A stretch of DNA of 64,000 bases from NCBI RefSeq assembly GCF_002878395.1, contig NC_061115.1, positions 53,567,352 to 53,631,351 of the forward strand, in the 5' to 3' direction. Numbering within the stretch: position 1 is the stretch's first letter; every line of letters begins with the position of its first letter. Origin of the DNA: Capsicum annuum. Lineage: Eukaryota > Streptophyta > Magnoliopsida > Solanales > Solanaceae. Below are positions 1 to 12,130 of the stretch, one piece after another. The position numbers were made by a program, and so were the translations under genes. Below the pieces are notes generated by a model. It was not told the DNA's origin. It saw nothing but the letters and a program-made list of their open reading frames with translations, and made no database searches.

Positions 1-1725
1 CTTTTATGTTGAGAGTTGTGGCTATAGAATTGGTAAGGGGATATGTTCGTAAGTCTAGGATTGTGACTTTAATCTAAGGGGGAGATGGAGAAGCAAGTTA
101 GTTCTCGAATTTTTCTCAATGTGGCAAGTTGCGGGAAGGAGTCATGATGAACCTAATTCTACACAAGCATAATCCTCCTACTTCAATTAGGAGAGTATCC
201 TGCTAATGTAATATGCCATATATTCATGTCTTGCCTATGCCTAAAGTTTGAACTCTCTGTGTAACATATGTCATGTTCCGACCTCCAAACACAAAGCAAT
301 AATATCCCTCAGTGATCTAATATTTCGAGTATCCAAGCCATATGTTGTGTTGTTCGTGATCCATGAAAATCTATGTCTCTCAGCATGTTTGGCCCTAAGA
401 AAATATATTTCAATATGTTGCGGAATCATCTTATGCCGGAATTAGCCAAAGTGATAATGTTTATGCTAACTTATGGAAAATTTTTAGCTCTTTGAATGAG
501 AAGCAATCACTTTAAGTGAAATCCTTGTCTTAGTTGTGAATGACATAAATTTCGGTGTTATGCCATAGAGCTCATGATATATGTATCCATATTTCTCATT
601 TTGGTCGGTCTTAAGGAAATCATGTTGTGTTGTTTTTAGGCCAAATAACTCTTTACTTATGATCTGAATGGTTGATATCTGAAGCACTCTGTGTCTATTC
701 TATCGTATCTTCACTTTATGTCCCTCCTCAAGTAGTGCAATAAGTATGAGTGATGATCTGATAATGTAACTTCCATTCATGGTGTTTATGCTCGGATCCC
801 TTAATGACCCTCTGTATCTTAGTATGATGGTGGTTGTGGAAGTGTAGTAGTGTGTTAGGTATAGGAGTAGATGTTCTTGAAGGTGAAAAATTTGATGTGA
901 TTCTCGAGCTGAGGTTATGGGTGAAAGAGAAAAGAAAGAGATACACTTTTGTTGTGCGAAATGGCTAAGAAGGAGAAATATGGTGACAATCTTTGTGAAA
1001 GTGATCGAATTTGCTGATCTTAGTGCGGGAAATCCATGTAGTGGGTGTAGTAATGATTAGGCTTGAATGTTTTGGTTGCTAAAAATGTAAATCTATGTGC
1101 TATGTGGTTGGTACTATCTAAAATAGATCTTGAGTGTGTGTGACGATAGTGATAAGATGAAGAAATATTCTTAAAGGGATGTAAAGTATAGGGTCCCGTA
1201 GCTTAAGCTAGCACTTCTATTCTCTTAGACTTAAACATAGGAGTATTATACTGTAGGACTCAAATTCTTATGACTAGACGTGTGGTTGGGGAATTTTAAG
1301 TTGTAAGTGTGAAGTATGCTATTTAATGTTTGGTGGGTATATGATTAGTGCCTTTAAGTTTAAGTCTATTCGTGGTACTCTGTAAGGTTGAGAATGCTTT
1401 AAATACTATTTTCTGTGAAATCTTATTCATTATAAGTTCCAATATAAATCAGGTCTATAATTATCAAATAAACCCATAACACATGTGGTGATGATAATGA
1501 TTCTTAGAACTCATGTCCAAGATCATCCCTATGTGAAGTCCCATTGCCTCATATTTCGTGCTTACACGTTCCTCTAGGGGTTATCATGAAGCTCGGTAGA
1601 TGCCTTTGCATATTTTGTGATGGAAGAATGTTCAATACGAGGTTTCATTCTTTATTCTACATTTTTATAACTTCAACAAGTCCCTACCCATCATTCGGGG
1701 ATAAATGATCACAAGGGGGAGATAA
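1..1725 (+). mobile_element. 3' internal region of the upstream array copy, with polypurine tract
   Basis: This segment matches 6393-8118 almost base for base with scattered substitutions and small indels. It ends in a purine run (AAGGGGGAGATAA, 1713-1725) directly before the LTR, which is the usual plus-strand priming site. Just upstream is the block CATTCGGGGATAAATGATC, also seen before other LTRs in this window. Short ORFs on both strands here look random and carry no recognisable domain. Confidence 0.65.
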
Positions 1726-2638
1726 TACAACATTCCGTATTTTCGAGCTAGAAAGAGAACCATCGTTCCTACGTGCATAAGCTCTAATTCCATGTTTTTT
1801 TATTTAAATTCATATGTCATGATCCTTCTCCGAGTATATGAAGTGGTTATGAGGTGAAAATGTTCATAGAAATGGACTAAAGCAAAGTTGAGCTAAAAAC
1901 CCTTCATCCATCCAAAATTTGATATTCGATTCTACTAGGGTTATCTTTTAATGATTATAACTTTTTTATATACAGAATTTGGTAGATTAAGACCCACCAA
2001 ATTATAGATAATCAAATTAGCTCTTCAACGATACCAATTTTGCCTTAATCCAACGTCTGAGCGAAAAGTTATGTCATTTTTCGTGTGAGGCAGTAAGGGA
2101 TCGTGATAGCCCCGCGCGCGAGATCTGCTTGACCCAAATAGGGGTCACGTCATAAGGGCTACTTAAACCAACTAAGGGTCATGATGTGGGGGCTATTCCC
2201 GCACAGTTTTAGCTTCTTAATGGTCAAGGGTCACTTTGGTCCTTTCCCCTCGACCCCAAACGTCCATAACACAGAATTTCAGCCCCAAAACAGTACTTTA
2301 GCCCAAAATTCATATTCTCCCCAAATTGAAATCATCCTCTTTTTCCCAATATTACAAAAACCCTAACTCCTAAGCTAAGATCTCAAGAAACGAATCAAAA
2401 TCTGGATTCCAAGTATCAAGATTCAGATTCCATCTTTCAAATCTCGTAAGCTAAGGTACGTAGGGTTTTCATAAATCTACATGGGCATAAGAAAACTATT
2501 CCAACAGCATTTAAACATTGTGAAATCATAAATTCTTGAAGGGGTTTTGGAATATACATTACACTTGTACATTATGAACTCTTAAATGATACTATTGCTT
2601 TTGTCTTGAGAGTCTTCCCTTAGAAAATTGAACTCTTA

Positions 2639-2706
<68 letters not shown>

Positions 2707-4097
2707 CTTGATGAATTTAAATATTAAATTGAGAGCATCAATTATTAGAAATCTCTCTCTCGTTTAAAGGTTTCTTGTTTTCGTAAGCCATGATTATTTG
2801 AATGTATTTTGAGAAGCATGATTACAAATGCCTTGATTATTGTTTATGACTTGATTATGGTTTTGATTTGAAGAGGGGGGGGGGGGGTTACATGTTGATA
2901 AATGCTGAAAGTATATAATGAAAGAATTGCATGGTTTTATCAAAAATACATATCCACCATAGGTTTGTTAGAATTATTGAAAAGATGAGAATCTTTGCAT
3001 GGTTTTGACTTATATTTTGAAATATGAATTCTCTTATACTTGTCTGAATGTTTTGGTGGTCTGAACATTATTTTAAATGAACGAATCTTGCATGATACCT
3101 TATGGCTCAAAATTTTGACTTGTAAGTCTTGGTATGACGATACCAATTCAGATAATGCCATAGTAACACAGAACAAAACAGAGTGTGGATTTTCTTTTAG
3201 ATTTTCAAATTTTGAACTTAGAATGATACAAGTTCAGAAAAGGCTAAAATAGGCATAAAAAGATGTTAGGTGGTTACCTGAAGAAGGCACGAGCTCAGAA
3301 AAGTCATTACCCGAGACTGTGTTTTGCCTATACGAGAATATTATGTCTCCTAAAGGGATTAATTGCTGGCCTAGTGCCCTGTGGTGTATCAAAATTAGAA
3401 ACTCCAACTCTTGCATTAAACTTGGGTTGGGGGCTTGGTCGTCGAGCTAAGGTCGGACTCCATATAGATCGTGGAGTTGTAGAATTGTAGGGTGTACCAT
3501 CTAATGCAGAAGTAATACAAAGATTAGAACTGTATTGTCAAAAAAAATCATTTTATGATCACTGAAACTGCCAATGTGTTTTTAACTATTTTATGCATGA
3601 TATTTTAGGTTTTCTCTCATCTATGTTATATAAATGTAGACACATTATTTTGGATTGCTCTGCGTACCAGTACATCTGTATTGGCCTCCTATATTTCAAG
3701 GTTTGAGGCTCAATCTAGAGGTCCTGCTAAGCCGTAGAATTTTTAGACAGAAAAGAAGTGCATTGTTGGTGAGTCTTCTTTTTTCCGGAAAGCGTATTTC
3801 ATTTTAGTCATTTATTAATTAGTTTGGTTTTGATCCACTGGGGTCCTTGTCCCAGATTCAGATAGTTTATTGATGTCGTATGTAGTATATATTTTGCAGA
3901 CTGAAAAAGATGTTGATGAACTTATTTTCGTATTATTAAACAGATTTTAGAATATGACCATGATTTCATTTATTTTACTTCCACATCTTTTTTTTATTAT
4001 TCGAGATTTGTGCATGATGACCAGAGATAGAAGAGTGATCGAATCACTATGGTTCGAGATGGTCTTCACGGTTAGGGCCTCAATTTGGGTTGTGACA
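1726..4097 (+). repeat. LTR 1 of the tandem array (shared LTR)
   Basis: It aligns with 8119-10480 along its length. The start is decayed (TACAACATTCCG against TGTAACACCCCG in the other copy) and the end is GTTGTGACA. It holds a long (TA)n tract at 2641-2702 and a 13-G run at 2875-2887; both are much shorter in LTR 2, so simple repeats expanded after the copies separated. It is followed by a primer-binding site, so it acted as the 5' LTR of the second unit and the 3' LTR of the first. Confidence 0.75.
2641..2702 (+). repeat. (TA)n microsatellite inside LTR 1
   Basis: About 31 uninterrupted TA units. The homologous place in LTR 2 (about 9036-9073) is shorter and interrupted. Confidence 0.95.
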
Positions 4098-4101
4098 AAC
4101 T

Positions 4102-4113
4102 TGATATCAAAGC
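4102..4113 (+). other. Degenerate primer-binding site (initiator tRNA-Met type)
   Basis: TGATATCAAAGC starts four bases after the LTR. It differs from the usual TGGTATCAGAGC only by two G-to-A changes, which fits methyl-cytosine decay on the other strand. It sets the orientation of the second unit. Confidence 0.65.
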
Positions 4114-7100
4114 ACGGTTCATGGTCTTAGGGTGTCTACGAAATTGCGTCGAGTAGAGTCTTATTTATGAGTGTGTAGCGTGCCACACTTATAAGTAGGA
4201 GGCTACAAGTCGTTTAAGAATGTTTTTTTTTCTTCATGTTCTAGTTTGTGCAATGGAGTTAGAATATTCCTTTTTCATAATTTAGTTTATGCTATGGTGT
4301 CGTCCATACGAATGTAAAGTTATCCTAATTCTTTTCTTACTCTATTGTCCTTAGATATGTCTCATTTTTTAGGTGATTAAGTACAAAAGCTTAGAATCCA
4401 AATGATATGGTCCTTTTCTGATTAAGTTATAAAAGATTATAAAATTGTGCAAGGACTTGAGAAGAGTCCGTTAGTGCTTCAAGGTGTATTGATTCTAGTG
4501 TAAACTTTGATTTTGATGAAATCGTCCTTTTCAGCTTGAGGTATTAAGTATATTCAGTCCTTTTCAAAATTTATGTTGTAAATGTCATGCATAAGGGGAT
4601 GGATATATAGTGGAATGTTGGAACTGTATTTCCACCTGAGTAGTAGTATAAGTTAAAGTGTCATAACCTACTAGTAGTGAGATATGACCAAGAAGCTGGT
4701 GATATGAAGTCACAAGGTTAGAAGTCAGAGTGAGGGTGACTTTTATGCATATAAATATTTTTAATTGTATAACCATTGATTGAGGAATGATTTTCCATTT
4801 AATAGTGATGGACTAATGTGGTAGTAATATTTGTAGATTGTAAGGTATTCGATAAAATAAGTGTTTGGCTATGATTATTATCTATTCAAGAATAGAGAAA
4901 GAGCCTAGAGTGGATAGTTATGGTGGTTATGGAAATCCCTTGTCGATTGTGAAAGGAAATGTTTAGATTTTCCAATAAGTTATAAGTATAAACTCATTGT
5001 TGTTTGTGGAATTTGAAGGTAGTCTAAATGAATGTTTGCGCAAGTAAGTATAATATGAGAAAGTAGAATATGTAGATAAGATTCTATAGGGTTATGGTAT
5101 AAGATTAAGGTTGACCATGCCTATTGTGTGACCTTACCCCCCTTGACCTTCTTTCCTTTAGTAGTTGTAAACTAGTACTTCTATTGAGAAGGTATGTAGT
5201 AGATTTTGAGGTGTAGTAGTAATGTCATGGAAGTGATTTGGTTACAAGTAGTATCTAGGGAAATGGGGTATATGGGTAGAATTTCCAAATTTGATGGACT
5301 AGCATATTATGTTTCACTCTTCATTGGTGGTAAATGATTGATACCAGACTATAGTCTTGAATTTTAGATGTAGAATGTGGTGGTAAGAATAGTAGCTTAA
5401 GATTAATGATGTATGTTGTGTGGAAATGAATTCGTAGGCTTGATGTAATGTCTGAAATGGCCTAGGTTGATAATTTATGAAAAGTTTAAGTGGTAATTTT
5501 GGGGTATGTGTGTATATGAGGACTAGCATTAAAATGATGAATTGTGGGTGAGTCATTAAGTAGATAATGACGTAAGTATATATGAATAAGGTGCATCCCT
5601 TGGTAGTATGGCGTTACTCTTTAGGAAAGATTTTATGCTATGGGATATGTGGTTAATGGTCTAATGTTAGAAGGTTAAGTAGTAGAGAGTGGATTTTTAT
5701 GTGATACAGAGTGAGGTTGTGTATGGTCATGAGACTATGTGTTGTAGGTTGATGACGATAGAGGATAGCAAAAAAATTAGAGTAGTGTTCTGGAGAAGCA
5801 ATGTTAGAGCATACTTAAAAAGGGAAAGTTTAGCATTTATGTGGATAAGTGTTTTACATACCTAGTTTGTATTCTTTAAATTATAGTATGGAGAAGTTTG
5901 GTGAGCTGTTGTTCAATGTTCGTTAGAGTTGAATTGAGGAAATAATGGTAGGCAATATGAGCTTTGGGTATGATTTTACAAATTTTATTAAGGTGTAAGT
6001 TATGTGATTAGAGGTGTAATGCGAGTATTCTGAGGAGTTGAGGCTAGATATTAAGTGTTTGGAAATGTGGGTGTCCATACCCATAATAGTGTTAGTCATA
6101 AGTTGGTGACTTTGGGTGTTAGAGAAAGTTATGATTAGTGTTCCTGAGGTTGTCCTAGAAAGAATTTAGTGTAATTATATTAGAAATAAATGAGAGGAGT
6201 TGGATTCATATGTATATTGGTATCCCTTTTATGATAAGAAGTGTGAATGCGTATGCTCATGGGAGTGAGAGTTGTAGAGTGAGGGCTATAGAGGTTAGCA
6301 AAAGTTAAGAGATGCATTTTTTTCGAAAGGCAAGGCCTTCAGAGTATAGTTCTCCAGGGATATTTTAGAGTTTAAGTATCTGGTGATGTCTCTTTTATGT
6401 TAAGAGTTGTGGTTATAGAATTGGTAAGGGGATATGTTTGTAAGTCTAGGATTGTGACTTTAATCTAAGGGGGAGATGGAGAAGCAAGTTAGTTCTCGAA
6501 TTTTTCTCAATGTGGCAAGTTGCGGGAAGGAGTCATAATGAACCTAATTCTACACAAGCATAATCCTCCTACTTCAATTTAGGAGAGTATCCTGCTAATG
6601 TCTTACGTTATTTATTCATGTCTTGCCTATGCCTAAAGTTTGAACTCTCTATGTAACTCATGTCATGTTTCGACCTCCAAACAAGAAGCAATAATGTCCC
6701 TCAGTGATCCAAAATTTTGAGTATCCAAGCCATATGTTATGTTGTTCGTGATCCGTGAAAATCTATGTCTCTCAGCATGTTTGGCCCTAAGAAAATATGT
6801 TTCTACATGTTGCGGAATCATCTTATGCCAGAATTACCCAAAGTGATAAAGTTTATGCTAACTCGTGGAAAAATTTTAGCTCTTTGAATGAGAAGCAATC
6901 ACTTTAAGTGAAATCCTTGTCTTAGTTGTTAATGACATAAATTACGGCGTTATGCCATATAGGTCATGAAATATGCATTTCATATTTCTCATTTTGGTCG
7001 GTCCTAAGGAAATCATGTTGTGTTGTGTTCGTGTCGAATGACTTTTTACTTATGATCCGAATGGTTGATATCTGAAGCATTCCGTGTCTATTCTATCGTA

Positions 7101-8118
7101 TCTTCACTTTATGTCCCTCCTCAAGTAGTGCAATAAGTATGAGTGATTGTATGATAATGTTACTTCCATTCATGATGTTTATGCTCGGATCCTTTAATGA
7201 CCCTCTTTATGTTTGTATGATGGTGGTTGTGGAAGTGTAGTAGTGTGTTAGGTATGGAAATAAATGTTCTTGAAGGTGAAAAATTTGATGTGATTCTCGA
7301 GCTAAGGTTGTGGGTGAAAGAGAAAAAAAGGAGATGAACTTTTGTTGTGCGAAATAGCTTAGAAGGAGAAATGTGGTGACAACCTTTGTGAATGTGATCA
7401 AATTTGCTGGTCTTAGTGGGGAAAATCCATGTAGTGGGTGTAGTAATGATTAGGCTTGAATATTTTGATTGCTGAAAATGCAAACCTACTATGTGGTTTA
7501 TACTATCTAAAATAGATCTTGTGTGTGTGTGACGGTAGTGATAAGATGAAGAAATATTCTTAAAGGGATGTAAAGTACAAGACCCCGTAGCTTAAGCTAG
7601 TACTTCTATTCTCTGAGTTAGTTTTAAACATATAAGTATTATACAGTGGGACTCAAATTCTTGTGGCTAGACACGTGATTGGGGAATTGTAAGTTGCGAG
7701 TGTGAAGTATGCTATTTAATGTTTGGGGTATAGATGGTTAGTGCCTTTAAGTTTAAGTCTATTCGTAGTACTCTGTAAGGTAGAGAATGCTTCTAATTCT
7801 ATTTTTCGCGAAATCTTATTCATGATTAGTACCAATATAAATCAGGTCTATGATCATCAAATAAACCCCTAACATATGTGGTGATGATAATGATTCATAG
7901 AGCTCATGTGCAAGATCATCCATATGTAAAGTCTCATTGCCTCATGTTTCATGCTTACACGTTTCTCTAGGGGTTATCATGAAGCTCGGTAGATTCCTTT
8001 GCATATTTTATTAAGGAAGAATGTTCAATACGAGGTTTCGTTCTTTATTCTACACTTTTATAAGTTTAACAACTCCCTACTCATCATTCGGGGACGAATG
8101 ATCCCAAGGGGGAGATAA
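4114..8118 (+). mobile_element. Non-coding internal region of the second array unit
   Basis: About 4.0 kb between primer-binding site and 3' LTR. All frames are closed by frequent stops, and no zinc knuckle, protease, reverse transcriptase or integrase motif can be seen. The part from about 6393 repeats window positions 1-1725. The end has a purine run (CCAAGGGGGAGATAA, 8104-8118). An autonomous Ty3/gypsy element would carry about 4.5 kb of gag-pol here, so this is either a non-autonomous derivative or coding sequence decayed beyond recognition. Confidence 0.6.
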
Positions 8119-10480
8119 TGTAACACCCCGCATTTTCGAGCTAGAAAACGAACCGTCATTCCTACGTGAGTAAGCTCTAGTTCTATAGTTTTTATTTAAA
8201 TTCATGTATCATGATCCTTCTCCTAGTGTATGAAGTGGTTATGAGGTGAAAAATGTTCATAGAAATAACCTAAAGCAATGTTGAGCTAACAACCCTTCAT
8301 CTATCCAAAATTTAATATTCGATTCTATAAGGGTTATATTTGAACAAGTATAACTTTTTGTATATATAAGATTTGACAGATTAAGACCCACCAAATTTTA
8401 GATAATCAAATTAGCTTTCCAACTATACCAATTTCGTTTTAATCCAACACCTGAGAGAAAAGTTATGCCATTTTTTGTGTAAGACAGTAAGGGATCACGA
8501 TAGCCCCGCTACGCGAGGTCTGCTTGACCCAAATAGGGGTCGTGTTGTGAGGGATACTTAACCCAACTAGGGGCCGCGACGCGGGGGCTATTTCTGTACA
8601 GTTTTAGCTTCTTAAGTGTCAAGGGTCACTTTGGTCCTTTCCCCTCGACCCCAAACATCCATAACACAGAATTTCAACCCCAAAAGAGCACTTTAGCCCC
8701 AAATTCATATTCTCCCCAAATTGAAATCATCCTCCTTTTCTCAAGAACACAAAAACCCTAACTCCTAAGCCAAGATCTCAAGAAACGGATCAAAATCCGG
8801 GTTCCAAGTATCAAGATTTGGATTCCAACTTTTAAATCTCATAATCTAAGGTACGTAAGGTTTTCCTAAATCTACATGGGCATAAGAAAATCGTTTCAAC
8901 AATATTTAAACATTGTGAAATCATGAATTCTTAAAGGGGTTTTGGAATTTACATTACAATTGTGCATTATGAACTCTTAAATGCTATTATTGCTTTGGTC
9001 TTGAGGCCTTCCTCTAGAAAATTGAACTCTAACTTTTATATATATCTATATATATATATATATATATATATATGCATGCACTTGATGAATTTAAATATTG
9101 AATTGAGAGCATCACTTTTTGGAAATCCCTCTCCCGTTTAAAGATTTCTTGTTTTCGTAAGCCATGATTATTTGAATGTATTTTGAGAAGCATGAGTACA
9201 AATGTCTTGATTATTGTTTATGACTTGATTATGGTTTTGATTTGAAGCGAGGGGGTTTTATATGTTGATAAATGCTGAAAGTATATAATGAAAGAATTGC
9301 ATAGTTTTGTCAAAAATACATGACCACCACAGGTTTGTTGGAATTGTTGAAAAGATGAGAATCTTTGCATGGTTTTGACTTATGTTTTGAAATATGAATT
9401 CTCTTATACTTTTCTGAATGTTTTGGTGGTCTGAATATTGTATTAAATGAAAGAATCTTGCATGATACCTTATGGCTCAAAATTTTGACTTGCAAGTCTT
9501 GGTATGACGATACCAATTCAGATAATGCCATAGTAACACAGAACAAAACATAGTGTGGATTTTCTTTCAGATTTTCAAATTTTGAACTTAGAATGATACA
9601 AGTTTAGAAAAGGCTAAAAATGGGCATAAAAAGATGTTAGGTGGTTACTCGAAGAAGGCACGAGTTCAGAAAACTCATTGCCCAAAATCTTGTTTTGCCG
9701 ATACGGGATTATTATGTCCCCTAGAGGGATTATACACTGGCCTAATGCCCTGTGGCGTATCAGAATCAGAAACTCCAACTCTTGCGGCAAACTTGGGTTG
9801 GGGGCTTGGCCGCTGAGTTAAGGGCAGACTCCATATAGCCTGTGAGGTTGTAGAATTGTAGGGTGTACCACCTAACTCGGAAGTAATATAAAGATTAGAA
9901 CTGTAATGTCAAAAAAATCATTTTATGATCACTAAAACTGCCCATGTGTTTTTAACTATTTCATGTATGATATTTCAGACTTGCTCTCATTTATGTTATA
10001 TATATATGTAAACACATTATTTTGGATTGCTCTGTGTACCAGTATATCTGTATTGACCCCCTATATTTCAGAGTCTGAGGCTCAGTCTAGAGGTCCTGCT
10101 AAGCCGTAGAATTTTCAGACAGAAGAGAAGTGTGCTGTTGGTGAGCCTTCTTTATTTCGGAAGGCCTATTTCATTTCAGTCATTTGTTAATTAGTATGGT
10201 TTTGGTCCACTGGGGGCCTTGTCCCAGATTCAAATAGTTTATTAATGTCGTATGTAGTAGAGATTTCACAGACTGAAAAAGATGTTGTCTAGATATTGAT
10301 GAACTTATTTCCGTATTGAATAACAGATTTCAGAATATGCCCATGATTCCGTTTATTTTACTTCCGCATCTTTTCTTTATTATTTGAGTTTTGTGCATGA
10401 TGACTAGAGGTAGAAGAGTGTCCGAATCACTATGGTTTGGAATGCTCGTCACGGCTAGGGCCCCGATTCGGATCGTGACA
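8119..10480 (+). repeat. LTR 2 (3' LTR) of the tandem array
   Basis: It starts TGTAACACCCCG after the polypurine tract and ends GATCGTGACA, keeping the TG...CA ends. It is homologous to 1726-4097 with many substitutions, so the array is old. The 5' motif TGTAAGACCCC/TGTAACACCCC is shared with the truncated LTR at 61,682. Confidence 0.8.
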
Positions 10481-11340
10481 GTAGATTTTAAGTTGGGTTG
10501 AATATTTAGACATTATTATTTATTTATTTTAATTATATTTAAACTTACAATTGCAAAGAAGATCTCGTTAAATTAAATCGAATCAAACTGTATATAGGCC
10601 TCTAATTATATTTATTAGATTGATTAAAATATTATTTCAACAATGAGTTACGAGTCAAATAATAATTTTTGAAGCACTTGTTCGTGGTGAAACTTGAGTG
10701 AACTTTTTTTAAAATTCATTTTAAGTAATCAATCAAATTTACTTTTATATAATCTAACTCTAAATAAATTATATTTGAAACTTACAAGTTAGAACATATA
10801 AAATTAAATCAAATAAACAATCAATATATAAATACATAAAATTGATAAAATATTGTCTCAATCAATTAAATTTGAGTTAACAATAATTATCAAAATACTT
10901 GTCAAAATAAGTTTAAGGAAAACTTAGTGCAATTTTGTACTTTAAATTTGATATAATTACTTAATAAAATTAAGGTTAGATATAACCACCTTGTACTGAA
11001 ATCAAATTTAAAACATACAAATATGTCAATAAAATTGAATCAAATTGGACGATAAACATTTATAGTTATACTAAAATGTATTTGTATTGTTCTTATAGAA
11101 TATATTCGAGTCAAATGACAATTCTCGAAGCACCTTATCTAGGCGAAGCTTGAGTTTGAATTAATGAGCTTGATTTTATTAAATCAAATATGATTAATTA
11201 ATCAAAGTTAATTATACATAACATAATTTCTATCTATTTATTATATTTGAAACTTACAATTAGTACCTTGTAAAATTGAATCCAATAACAAGATAAATAA
11301 CTTCGATTAAACTAACTTGATAAAGGTATTGTTCAATAGG
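10481..11340. repeat. Degenerate tandem repeat, about 236-bp period
   Basis: A core resembling ATATTTGAAACTTACAA ends at about 10,550, 10,787, 11,020 and 11,259, giving spacings of 237, 233 and 239 bp. Other parts recur in phase: a GAGTCAAAT block followed by GAAGCAC is found after cores 1 and 3 (about 10,651 and 11,112), and AAAATTGAATC follows several cores. About 3.4 units are present and strongly diverged. It is AT-rich with no ORFs. It could be an eroded satellite or the tandem part of a larger transposon. Confidence 0.6.
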
Positions 11341-11589
11341 AAAGGTCAGAGTCGCCAAGTGACATAAAATAATTATTTCTCATATGGTGTATTGTATCAT
11401 AATGTTTGTCTGTTTAATTTACTTTATGCATCTGTTTTATGAATTAATCTATTTAGATACTATTTAATTTATGAGTATTTACTTCTATGATGCCTTGTAA
11501 GAAAATCAAATTATAAAAAATTATCACAACTTAATTACTGTATTGATATTATTATTAATTTTATAACAACTTTAATTGTATGAAAAATA

Positions 11590-12130
11590 GTTATTTAAAA
11601 TGACTAAAAGATTTCAATTGCTATAACAGATTTCAACTCATGATAAAATCTAATACAATTATGAATTTTATCGCAATAACAACTTCATGGTTATATAAGC
11701 ATTTCATCATGATAAATAATTGTAGTTAGTAAGTCAACTATTGTCACTCTTTTTATAACTTGAAGTAAAAATATTTATTTAGTTTTAAATTATTTAGTTG
11801 TAGCTAAAAGATCACTGTTGCTACGATAAAATTTAATTTGTGATAAAAAATAGTAATTAGCTACCAAATTTTATTATATCCAAATATTTGTGGTAATATG
11901 ATTAATTATTGCCAAAATTATTTTATAACCTGCAGAAAAAAATAAATTTTAGCTACAATATTTTGTTTCAAATAATTTATTGTGACTAAAAGGTTACTAT
12001 CGCTACAGTAACTTATATCATGTGGCAAAAACTTATGATCAGCTATAAAATTTTATTGTAACTATAAAGTTGTAGCTATTTGGGTAATTATTGCCATGAT
12101 AGTTAGCAATTATAGCAAAAATAAGGAATT
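11590..12130. repeat. Second degenerate tandem repeat, about 180-210 bp
   Basis: The phrase (A/T)GnCTAAAAG followed within 15 bases by a GCTA motif recurs at about 11,601, 11,811 and 11,993. Between them, related blocks (TGTGATAAAA, CTACAAAATTTTATT, GGTAATTATTGCC) recur in the same order. Units differ in length and are heavily mutated. No coding potential is visible. This is weaker than the 236-bp repeat. Confidence 0.4.

Larger units (their letters stand above)
1..10480 (+). mobile_element. Tandem LTR-retrotransposon array sharing one LTR
   Basis: Positions 1-1725 reappear at about 6393-8118, and 1726-4097 reappears at 8119-10480, so the repeat period is about 6.39 kb. The order is 3' internal region, LTR, primer-binding site, internal region, polypurine tract, LTR. 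This is what remains when two elements share an LTR after unequal recombination. The 5-bp flanks of the second unit (GATAA before 1726, GTAGA after 10480) do not match, as expected if the true 5' end lies outside the window. No gag or pol domain is visible in any frame, so it resembles a large non-autonomous (LARD-like) Ty3/gypsy derivative. The sequence next to the polypurine tract resembles that of the chromoviruses elsewhere in the window. Confidence 0.75.

Noticed and set aside
7160..7483. 107-codon minus-strand ORF with His/Thr/Phe-rich sequence, also present in part at 728-946
   Set aside because: It lies in the retrotransposon internal region. Its homologue in the other unit is broken differently, and there is no domain or codon-conservation signal.
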